Of a DNA stretch of 21,562 nt, positions 15,513 to 21,562 are shown piece by piece. Position 1 is the first letter of the stretch. The number at the start of each line of letters is the position of its first letter. The translations under genes and the position numbers were made by a program. Under the pieces are notes generated by a model. That model searched no databases and was not told the origin of the DNA. It saw only the letters and a list, made by a program, of their open reading frames with translations. This stretch comes from JBAXTE01 sp964653595 (GTDB lineage: Bacteria > Bacteroidota > Bacteroidia > Bacteroidales > WCHB1-69): contig CAZZHH010000054.1 of NCBI GenBank assembly GCA_964653595.1, forward strand, positions 1-21,562, read 5' to 3'.

Positions 15513-17093
15513 ATGGCAGAAATCAAACCAGCAGAAGTATCGGCAATTTTGCGTCAGCAACTAGCCGGCTTTCAAACAGAGGCAGAGCTTCAAGAAACAG
15601 GCACCATTCTAGAAGTAGGAGATGGTATCGCACGTGTTTATGGTCTCACAAAAGCACAATCGGGTGAGTTAGTACAATTTGACAAAGCCGGATTGCTAGG
15701 GATAGTCCTCAATTTAGAAGAAGACAACGTGGGTGTTGTTCTTCTAGGGGAGGCAAAGACCTTAACAGAAGGAGATATTTGCAAAAGAACCGGCAAAATT
15801 GCATCCATCAATGTAAGTGAAAAAATGGTGGGCCGCGTGATAAACACATTGGGTGAACCAATAGATGGGAAAGGTGAAATTGAAGGTCCTGCATACGAAA
15901 TGCCTTTAGAACGTAAAGCACCTGGCGTAATTTTCCGTCAGCCTGTAAAAGAGCCATTACAAACAGGTATCAAAGCGATCGATGCCATGATTCCAATTGG
16001 TAGAGGTCAACGAGAACTTATCATTGGCGACCGTCAAACTGGGAAAACAGCGATTGCTATCGACACCATTATCAACCAAAAGGAATTCTACGACAAAGGG
16101 AATCCAGTATATTGCATATATGTGGCGATAGGTCAAAAAGGATCTACCATTGCAAACATTGTTAAAACGTTGGAAGCTCATGGTGCATTAGCTTATACTG
16201 TAATTGTTGCTGCTACTGCTTCCGATTCAGCTGCAATGCAGTTTTATGCTCCATTTGCAGGTGCATCAATTGGTGAATTTTTCCGCGATACAGGTCGTTC
16301 TGCACTAATTATTTATGATGATTTATCAAAGCAAGCGGTTGCATATCGAGAAGTTTCTTTGTTACTTCGTCGTCCACCTGGACGTGAGGCATACCCTGGC
16401 GATGTTTTTTACCTTCACTCCCGTTTATTGGAAAGAGCTGCTAAAGTAATTGAGTCCAACGACGTTGTGAAAGAGATGAACGACTTACCAGAATCGATCC
16501 GACACTTGGTAAAAGGCGGTGGCTCGTTGACTGCTTTGCCTATCATTGAGACACAAGCTGGTGACGTATCTGCATATATTCCTACAAATGTAATTTCGAT
16601 TACCGATGGACAGATATTTTTAGAGACCAACTTGTTTAACTCTGGTATCCGCCCTGCTATCAACGTAGGTATATCGGTATCTAGAGTAGGTGGAAATGCT
16701 CAAATCAAATCTATGAAAAAGATAGCGGGAACACTAAAGATTGACCAAGCTCAATTCCGTGAACTCGAAGCGTTTTCAAAATTTGGATCTGACCTTGATG
16801 CATCTACCAAAGCTGTGTTGGACAAAGGTGCAAGAAACGTACAAATACTAAAACAACCTCAATACTCTCCTATGCAGGTTGAAAAACAAGTTGCGATCAT
16901 CTATTGTGGGACAAAAGGGTTACTTCAAAATATTCCTACTCATCGGATTCAAGATTTTGAACTTGAATTTTTACATCACTTAGAAGAGAAACATGCAGAT
17001 GCTCTTTCAAATCTTAAAGCAGGGGTATTAAATGATGAGATTACCAATATTCTTGAGTCTGTGTGTTCAGAAATTGGTCGCAAATACGAATAA
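15513..17093 (+). CDS. atpA: F-type ATP synthase subunit alpha
   Basis: Subunit alpha of F1, 526 residues, which carries the non-catalytic nucleotide sites and supplies the arginine finger to the catalytic site on beta. The beta-barrel domain covers about residues 1-95. The Walker A motif GDRQTGKT is at 172-179, and ALIIYDDLSKQAVAYRE (264-280) carries the Walker B region. Arg391 in SVSRVGGNAQ is the arginine finger. Compared with E. coli (513 residues) there is an insertion of about 20 residues around 312-334 (VIESNDVVKEMNDLPESIRHLVK) before GGGSLTALPIIET; as far as I recall this is normal for the phylum. It is followed by a terminator-like hairpin (17105-17136) that separates it from atpG. 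Confidence 0.98.
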   Translation: MAEIKPAEVSAILRQQLAGFQTEAELQETGTILEVGDGIARVYGLTKAQSGELVQFDKAGLLGIVLNLEEDNVGVVLLGEAKTLTEGDICKRTGKIASINVSEKMVGRVINTLGEPIDGKGEIEGPAYEMPLERKAPGVIFRQPVKEPLQTGIKAIDAMIPIGRGQRELIIGDRQTGKTAIAIDTIINQKEFYDKGNPVYCIYVAIGQKGSTIANIVKTLEAHGALAYTVIVAATASDSAAMQFYAPFAGASIGEFFRDTGRSALIIYDDLSKQAVAYREVSLLLRRPPGREAYPGDVFYLHSRLLERAAKVIESNDVVKEMNDLPESIRHLVKGGGSLTALPIIETQAGDVSAYIPTNVISITDGQIFLETNLFNSGIRPAINVGISVSRVGGNAQIKSMKKIAGTLKIDQAQFRELEAFSKFGSDLDASTKAVLDKGARNVQILKQPQYSPMQVEKQVAIIYCGTKGLLQNIPTHRIQDFELEFLHHLEEKHADALSNLKAGVLNDEITNILESVCSEIGRKYE

Positions 17094-17104
17094 TAAATAC
17101 ATAT

Positions 17105-17136
17105 AAAGCAACATCTTTTTGGAGATGTTGCTTTTT
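17105..17136. terminator. Terminator-like hairpin between atpA and atpG
   Basis: AAAGCAACATCT (17105-17116) pairs perfectly over 12 bp with AGATGTTGCTTT (17123-17134), with a six-base TTTTGG loop. The stem ends in a run of five T (17132-17136), three of which are in the stem. It begins 11 nt after the atpA stop and ends 18 nt before the atpG start. The form is that of an intrinsic terminator, lying inside an operon whose next gene is in the same direction. Partial read-through is the simplest explanation. Confidence 0.72.
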
Positions 17137-17154
17137 AAAAACATATTATTAAAT

Positions 17155-18033
17155 ATGGCAAATTTAAAAGAAGTTAGAATTAGAATTGCATCGGTACAAT
17201 CTACGCAAAAGATTACCAGCGCAATGAAAATGGTATCTGCTTCAAAATTACGACGTGCTCAGAATGCCATTTTAAAGCTTCGTCCGTATTCCTCAAAGCT
17301 AAATGAAATTTTGGAAAGCATTTCTGGGAACCATACTGAAAATTCAAATAATGCTTTTGCCGAATACAGAACCGTGGAACATGTTACCTTGGTTTTGATA
17401 TCTTCGAACAGAGGAATGTGTGGTAGCTTTAACTCTAATGTTATCAAAATGGGTTTAAATTTGATACATGGGAAATACGCTTCTCAATTTGAAAGCGGAA
17501 AGCTGAGCATCATCACCATTGGCAAAAGAGTAACTGAATATTTTACTAAAAGGGATTACCCTGTAATTCATTCGAATACTGCTATTACAGAAAATCCAAA
17601 TTATGACAGTGCCAACGAGTTGTCTAGTATGATAATGGAAAATTTTGTGTTGAAAAAAACAGATTTTGTAGAAATCATCTATAACCAATTTAAAAATGCA
17701 GCTACTCAAGTGCTGATTAACGAACAATTTTTGCCAATAAAACAAAAACAAAACCATAACATTACTACAAATACCGATTATATTTACGAACCTTCAAAAG
17801 AGCTAATACTCGAACAATTGGTTCCAAAAATATTAAGACTTCAGTTTTATAAAGGGATATTAGACTCCGTTGCTTCTGAGCATGGGGCTCGAATGACTGC
17901 TATGCATAAAGCGACAGACAATGCTGGAGAGATGATAAAATCATTGAAATTGTCATACAACAAGGCACGTCAGGCAGCTATTACAAACGAGATTTCCGAA
18001 ATTGTCTCTGGTGCGAATGCGTTAAAGGGATAA
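17155..18033 (+). CDS. atpG: F-type ATP synthase subunit gamma
   Basis: The central rotor shaft of F1, 292 residues. Both ends form the antiparallel coiled coil that enters the alpha3-beta3 ring: the N-terminus MANLKEVRIRIASVQSTQKITSAMKMVSASKLRRAQ, and the C-terminus GARMTAMHKATDNAGEMIKSLKLSYNKARQAAITNEISEIVSGANAL, which is the most conserved part of the family. The middle block LVLISSNRGMCGSFNSNVIK is also typical. I rejected an in-frame Met at 17119 because it lies within the loop of the hairpin at 17105-17136 and adds 12 residues before the canonical start. It is the last gene of the operon and is followed by a terminator at 18057-18080. Genes for beta and epsilon do not follow. Confidence 0.96.
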   Translation: MANLKEVRIRIASVQSTQKITSAMKMVSASKLRRAQNAILKLRPYSSKLNEILESISGNHTENSNNAFAEYRTVEHVTLVLISSNRGMCGSFNSNVIKMGLNLIHGKYASQFESGKLSIITIGKRVTEYFTKRDYPVIHSNTAITENPNYDSANELSSMIMENFVLKKTDFVEIIYNQFKNAATQVLINEQFLPIKQKQNHNITTNTDYIYEPSKELILEQLVPKILRLQFYKGILDSVASEHGARMTAMHKATDNAGEMIKSLKLSYNKARQAAITNEISEIVSGANALKG

Positions 18034-18056
18034 TTCAACTTATTTTCAATAATTTG

Positions 18057-18080
18057 AGGCAGTATTATCTGCCTTTTTTT
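18057..18080 (+). terminator. Intrinsic terminator after atpG
   Basis: AGGCAG (18057-18062) pairs with CTGCCT (18069-18074) around a six-base loop, followed by an unbroken T-run to 18080. It begins 24 nt after the atpG stop and marks the end of the atp operon before the ferritin gene. Confidence 0.8.
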
Positions 18081-18158
18081 ATAAAATTAGTTCAAACAAT
18101 TATCAATATTTTGTGTTCATTTATCAACTTTCAATATTAACCAATAAAAACATTAGTT

Positions 18159-18668
18159 ATGATATCAAAAAAAGTAGAATTAGCGATCAACAATCAAATT
18201 AAGGAAGAAGAACACTCTTCTCGAATATATTTAGCAATGGCATCTTGGTGCGATGCAAATGGATTTCCGGGTGCAGCATCTTTCTTCTATCGTCAAACAC
18301 AAGAGGAGCGTTTTCATGCGTTAAAATTCATTCAATATGTTAATGAAAGAGGTGGTCATGCGAAATTACAAGCAATACCAGAGCCTTCAAACAAATATGA
18401 AAACATCATTCAAATTTTCAAGGAGACGCTTAAGCACGAAGAATTTATTACCGAATGCATCAACAATTTGTACGAAGTGGCTATGAAAGAAAAGGATTTT
18501 AGCACTCAAACATGGCTTCAGTTTTTCATAACAGAACAAATAGAAGAAGAGTCAACGGTAAAGGGCATTTTAGATAAATTCGAAATGATTGACGATAACA
18601 AAGGCGGTTATTATATGCTAGATAACGAACTTGCAGCATTAGGAGCTATGCCTGTAGGAACTGTATAA
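18159..18668 (+). CDS. Non-haem ferritin (FtnA-like)
   Basis: A 169-residue ferritin that oxidises Fe(II) and stores it as a mineral core inside a 24-subunit shell. All residues of the bacterial ferroxidase centre are visible at the positions known from E. coli FtnA: Glu17 (IKEEEHSS), Glu50 and His53 (EERFHALK), Glu94 (LKHEEF), Gln127 and Glu130 (EQIEEES). No haem-binding methionine typical of bacterioferritin was recognised. The C-terminus, ELAALGAMPVGTV, is short. The gene stands alone: the atp terminator lies 79 nt upstream and its own bidirectional terminator at 18686-18718. No clear TAnnTTTG promoter was found, although TATTTTG, one base short, occurs in the upstream gap. No Fur-like box was recognised. 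Confidence 0.95.
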   Translation: MISKKVELAINNQIKEEEHSSRIYLAMASWCDANGFPGAASFFYRQTQEERFHALKFIQYVNERGGHAKLQAIPEPSNKYENIIQIFKETLKHEEFITECINNLYEVAMKEKDFSTQTWLQFFITEQIEEESTVKGILDKFEMIDDNKGGYYMLDNELAALGAMPVGTV

Positions 18669-18685
18669 AAAATAATATCCACAAA

Positions 18686-18718
18686 AAAGATGTTACCTTT
18701 TAGTTAGGTAACATCTTT
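18686..18718. terminator. Bidirectional terminator between ferritin and ispE
   Basis: AAAGATGTTACCT (18686-18698) pairs perfectly over 13 bp with AGGTAACATCTTT (18706-18718) around a seven-base loop. A T-rich tract follows on the plus strand and an A-tract precedes, giving a T-tract on the minus strand. It can therefore serve both convergent genes. Confidence 0.85.
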
Positions 18719-18792
18719 ATTTTATTATACCGCCATTAATCGACATTTTTAGTTTCCTCAACCATAAAAAGGACAAAATATTTTCGTTATCA

Positions 18793-19608
18793 TTACAATA
18801 TGCCTATGTACTGTGACCAATTATCAGGAGCTGATATCGGTAATGGGCTATTTTCAAAAATACCAAAACAAGCAGCGCCACTTCCCGACATTTGAGCATA
18901 GATAGCACCATGATTATAAAGATTCTGTTTTAAAATTTCAATTTCAGGATACCTATTAAAAATGGAATCTTCAAAATTATTTTTTACGACATTTTTCCAA
19001 TCCGATATCGGCATTTTTTCAACTTGAGATAAGTCAAAAGGATCTGGATTTGGGACTATATTCGAATATGCTTCGGCAGTAGAGATGTGAATATCCGGCT
19101 TCACAATTAGCAAATAAAAACCAGACAAATCGATTTTTAATGGTTCTAGCAACTCGCCTCTTCCGTGCCCAATTTGAGGGGAATCATGCAGAAAAAAAGC
19201 ACAATCGCTACCCAATAAGGTTGCGTATGATTGAAGTCTATCGTTAGAAATCTGTAAATCAAACATTTCATTTAACATCCTCAACGTATAAGTAGCATCG
19301 GCAGACCCTCCTCCTAGCCCGGCTCCCATAGGAACAACTTTATGAAGATATAGGGAAACGTATGGAAAACGATACTCCTTTCGAAGAAGTTGAATTGCTT
19401 TATAACACAAATTATCTTCGAAAGATCGATCCATTGTTAATCCAGATAAGTGAACAAAATCTTTATTATCGGTGGATTGAACAATTTCTATTGCATCATA
19501 CAAAAATTTTACCGGGTAAAAAATGGTACTTAACTCATGATAATTGTCATTTCTTTTAAAAAGAACGTTCAATCCTATGTTAATTTTACAAGAGGTGTAT
19601 TGAATCAT
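18793..19608 (-). CDS. ispE: 4-diphosphocytidyl-2-C-methyl-D-erythritol kinase IspE
   Basis: A GHMP-family kinase of the non-mevalonate (MEP) isoprenoid pathway, which phosphorylates the 2-hydroxyl of CDP-ME with ATP. It has 271 residues from MIQYTSCKINIGL. Lys8 in CKINIGL and Asp135 in GSDCAFFL are the catalytic pair. The glycine-rich ATP loop VPMGAGLGGGSADA is at 92-104, and the third GHMP motif AQMSGSGAACFGIF is near the C-terminus. A longer reading from 19668 was rejected because a full consensus promoter (19634-19665) lies within the extra codons. The gene converges on ferritin and diverges from the GH3 gene. It is a single, normal-length housekeeping gene. Confidence 0.95.
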   Translation of the reverse strand: MIQYTSCKINIGLNVLFKRNDNYHELSTIFYPVKFLYDAIEIVQSTDNKDFVHLSGLTMDRSFEDNLCYKAIQLLRKEYRFPYVSLYLHKVVPMGAGLGGGSADATYTLRMLNEMFDLQISNDRLQSYATLLGSDCAFFLHDSPQIGHGRGELLEPLKIDLSGFYLLIVKPDIHISTAEAYSNIVPNPDPFDLSQVEKMPISDWKNVVKNNFEDSIFNRYPEIEILKQNLYNHGAIYAQMSGSGAACFGIFENSPLPISAPDNWSQYIGIL

Positions 19609-19633
19609 TGTTTTTTTTTGTAGTTTTGATGTG

Positions 19634-19665
19634 CAAAAATACACGCAACCAATGAAGAATGCAAA
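19634..19665 (-). promoter_or_regulatory. Consensus Bacteroidota promoter of ispE
   Basis: On the minus strand TTTG (19662-19665) is separated by 20 bp from TATTTTTG (19634-19641). Both elements and the spacing agree with the known Bacteroides/Flavobacterium consensus of a -33 TTTG and a -7 TAnnTTTG. The transcription start would be near 19627, about 19 nt before the ATG at 19608. This is the clearest promoter in the window and supports the phylum assignment. Confidence 0.75.
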
Positions 19666-19710
19666 CATATTAACTAATTATTCGAGGAATTAGCATTAAA
19701 TAAAAAAAGT

Positions 19711-21225
19711 ATGAAAATTTTCAATGCAATTTTACGTCGATATTTAATCAATCAGTTGCCTGATATTGATAAGTATCGTCAAAATGCTATTCCGTTGCAA
19801 AATAAGTTATTTAAAAAGCTCATTAAACGAGGTTGCGAAACTGAATTTGGGCAAAAGTTCAATTTTAAAGACATTAAAAATCACCAACAATTTTCCGAAT
19901 TAGTCCCAATTCAATCGTACAACGATACCAAACCATTTATCGACAAAATGATAGAGGGCAACAAAAACATATTGTGGCCTACGGAGGTAAAATGGTTTTC
20001 AAAATCCTCTGGAACAACAAGCGAGCGAAGTAAGTATATTCCAGTAAGTAACGAATCGTTAAAATATTGCCACATCAAGGGTGCAAGAGATGTTTTAGCC
20101 TCTTATTGTAGCATGTTTCCTGATACAAAAATATTTACTGGCAAAGGTTTAATCTTGGGTGGTAGCATGAGACAAGCAGAGGTAAATAGTAATGCAACCT
20201 ATGGAGATTTGTCTGCCATTCTGATTAAAAACATACCCCAATGGGCTGATTTTATCCGCACTCCTTCTCGCGAGATTGCATTGATGGATGAATGGGAGGC
20301 TAAGCTAGAGATGATGAGTAATTATACCATTCCTCAAAATGTCACAAGTATTTCTGGAGTTCCATCATGGATGCTGTTGTTGTTGAAAAAGGTGCTAGAA
20401 AAAACTGGAAAGTCAACCATAAAAGAAGTCTGGCCAAATTTAGAATTATTTATCCACGGGGGAGTAAATTTTGAGCCCTATAGAGAACAGTATGAAGAAC
20501 TTTTTCCTAAAGGATCTATTTTTTACATGCAGACCTACAATGCTTCCGAAGGTTTTTTTGCATTTCAAGACAAAATCGACAGAAACGATATGCTTATCCT
20601 TCCTGACAATGGAGTATTTTTTGAATTTATACCACTTTCGGAATTTGAAAAAACCAATCCTTCTAGCTTTCCATTAGAATTGGTGGAGTTAAACACAAAC
20701 TATGTAATAGTTATCTCCACCAACGCTGGATTGTGGAGATATGTAATTGGAGACACCGTTCAATTTACCTCTCTTTATCCACATAGAATTAAGATTACTG
20801 GGAGGACATCTAGCTTTATTAATGCCTTTGGAGAAGAGATTATCATTGAAAATGCTGAACGAGCAATTGCAGAAGCTTGCAAATTAACCAATGCTCTCGT
20901 TTCGGAATACACTGCAGGGCCCATTTATTTTGGAAATGGCAGCAGCGCAGCGCATGAATGGATCATCGAATTTGAAGTAGAACCCAACGATTGGAAGCTA
21001 TTTTGTAATACCATAGATAATTCTTTGAAATTAATCAACTCCGACTATGATGCAAAAAGATACCATAATCTTCTGTTGCATGAACCTATCATTCACAAAG
21101 CTCCGAGTGGCACCTTTTTAAACTGGATGAAACTCAAAGGCAAACTAGGAGGACAGAACAAAGTGCCCCGTTTGTCGAACAACCGAAAAGTGATAGACGA
21201 AATTAAACCACTTTTATCCGTATAA
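19711..21225 (+). CDS. GH3-family acyl-adenylate-forming protein
   Basis: A 504-residue member of the GH3 family, named for plant auxin-responsive enzymes that adenylate an acyl acid and join it to an amino acid. The three family nucleotide motifs are present: SSGTTSERSKYIPVS (99-113, the phosphate loop), YNASEGFFAFQD near residue 285, and GLWRYVIGDTVQF near residue 345. The adenylating chemistry is thus plausible. A flexible C-terminal domain follows, with INAFGEEIIIENAERAI. Bacterial members are widespread in Bacteroidota but, to my knowledge, their substrates are largely unknown. The gene is divergent from ispE. The next gene begins 3 nt after its stop, so the two are probably cotranscribed. 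Confidence 0.9.
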   Translation: MKIFNAILRRYLINQLPDIDKYRQNAIPLQNKLFKKLIKRGCETEFGQKFNFKDIKNHQQFSELVPIQSYNDTKPFIDKMIEGNKNILWPTEVKWFSKSSGTTSERSKYIPVSNESLKYCHIKGARDVLASYCSMFPDTKIFTGKGLILGGSMRQAEVNSNATYGDLSAILIKNIPQWADFIRTPSREIALMDEWEAKLEMMSNYTIPQNVTSISGVPSWMLLLLKKVLEKTGKSTIKEVWPNLELFIHGGVNFEPYREQYEELFPKGSIFYMQTYNASEGFFAFQDKIDRNDMLILPDNGVFFEFIPLSEFEKTNPSSFPLELVELNTNYVIVISTNAGLWRYVIGDTVQFTSLYPHRIKITGRTSSFINAFGEEIIIENAERAIAEACKLTNALVSEYTAGPIYFGNGSSAAHEWIIEFEVEPNDWKLFCNTIDNSLKLINSDYDAKRYHNLLLHEPIIHKAPSGTFLNWMKLKGKLGGQNKVPRLSNNRKVIDEIKPLLSV

Positions 21226-21227
21226 CC

Positions 21228-21562
21228 ATGAATAAAAGAGGCTTTATAAAGCATAAACTTCTGTATGCGACATTGTTAACAATCTTTCTAACTTCAATAG
21301 AAATAGTTGGGCAAAATCAATTTCCAATACTTCAAAAGAGTTATTTCCCTTGTGATTTTTTCCATTGCGATGCATTTGGCAATCTGTATATTGTAAGAAA
21401 TCAAACCATACTGAAATTTGATAGCATTGGAAAGCAAGTGGCAACGTATGATAACAGTAAAAATGGAAAAATCAGCAGCATAGATATTTCCAATCCTTTA
21501 AAAATCATGATTTTCTATTCGGAGAGCAACAAAATTCAATTTATAGATCGCACCCTCTCCCC
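21228..21562 (+). CDS. Secreted protein, possible beta-propeller, cut by the window end (5' part)
   Basis: An open frame from ATG at 21228 runs 111 codons to the window edge with no stop, so the gene is incomplete. A basic start (MNKRGFIKHK) and a hydrophobic stretch ending near EIVGQ suggest a signal peptide of about 29 residues. After it come segments such as DAFGNLYIVRNQTILKFDSIGKQVATYD and SSIDISNPLKIMIFYSESNKIQFIDR. These resemble the short beta-strand repeats of NHL-like or six-bladed beta-propellers, but too little is present to be sure. It begins 3 nt after the GH3 stop and probably belongs to the same transcript. The function is unknown. Confidence 0.7.
   Translation, partial: MNKRGFIKHKLLYATLLTIFLTSIEIVGQNQFPILQKSYFPCDFFHCDAFGNLYIVRNQTILKFDSIGKQVATYDNSKNGKISSIDISNPLKIMIFYSESNKIQFIDRTLS

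Noticed and set aside
15638..16663. Reverse-strand open frames within atpA
   Set aside because: They lie wholly inside a conserved gene and have no family features; they are shadows of its codon use.
17105..18718. Similar AGATGTT cores in the hairpins after atpA and after ferritin, suggesting a mobile repeat
   Set aside because: Similarity covers only a few bases and the remaining stem and loop differ, so independent terminators are a simpler view.

Overview
The window is a low-GC stretch from a member of the Bacteroidota, most likely Bacteroidales or a relative. The reasons are: promoter -7 elements of the TAnnTTTG type with a -33 TTTG (clearest ahead of ispE); A-rich start regions with few Shine-Dalgarno sequences; an ATP synthase subunit a with the long secreted N-terminal domain of this phylum; an alpha subunit with what I recall as a phylum-type insertion; and a GH3-family protein. 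No rRNA, tRNA, CRISPR array, insertion sequence or phage gene was recognised.

Layout. (1) Positions 213-7601, all on the minus strand: a TetR regulator, then a tripartite export operon in the order TolC-like outer-membrane channel, HlyD-like periplasmic adaptor and two ABC-2 permeases, followed by two tandem paralogous outer-membrane beta-barrel proteins. No ATPase gene is present. Two similar 21-bp sites, one at the regulator's own promoter and start and one ahead of the TolC-like gene, look like its operators. (2) 7783-11048, minus strand: a small glycan operon of a GT-B glycosyltransferase, a polysaccharide flippase and a class I SAM methyltransferase, tightly packed. (3) 11117-12541, minus strand: a flavin reductase-like flavoprotein and tRNA pseudouridine synthase TruA. 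(4) A 401-bp AT-rich intergenic region with divergent promoters. (5) 12943-18033, plus strand: the F-type ATP synthase genes atpB-E-F-H-A-G; the beta and epsilon genes (atpD, atpC) are not here. (6) Ferritin on plus, facing ispE on minus across a bidirectional terminator; then, divergent from ispE, a GH3 protein and the start of a secreted protein cut off by the window end.

The most interesting signals are in the atp operon. Strong intrinsic-terminator-like hairpins lie inside it, one directly after atpE and one directly after atpA. They divide it into a,c | b,delta,alpha | gamma, roughly the order in which subunit demand falls after c and after alpha. The right arm of the atpE hairpin can also pair with a second copy of ACAGTAACG just ahead of the atpF start, so two exclusive folds can be drawn. 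Together these suggest that RNA structure sets subunit ratios. This is inferred from sequence only.

The second signal is the regulator-exporter unit: a self-controlled TetR, an ABC-2 permease pair without an ATPase, and two small barrel proteins that may share its transcript.
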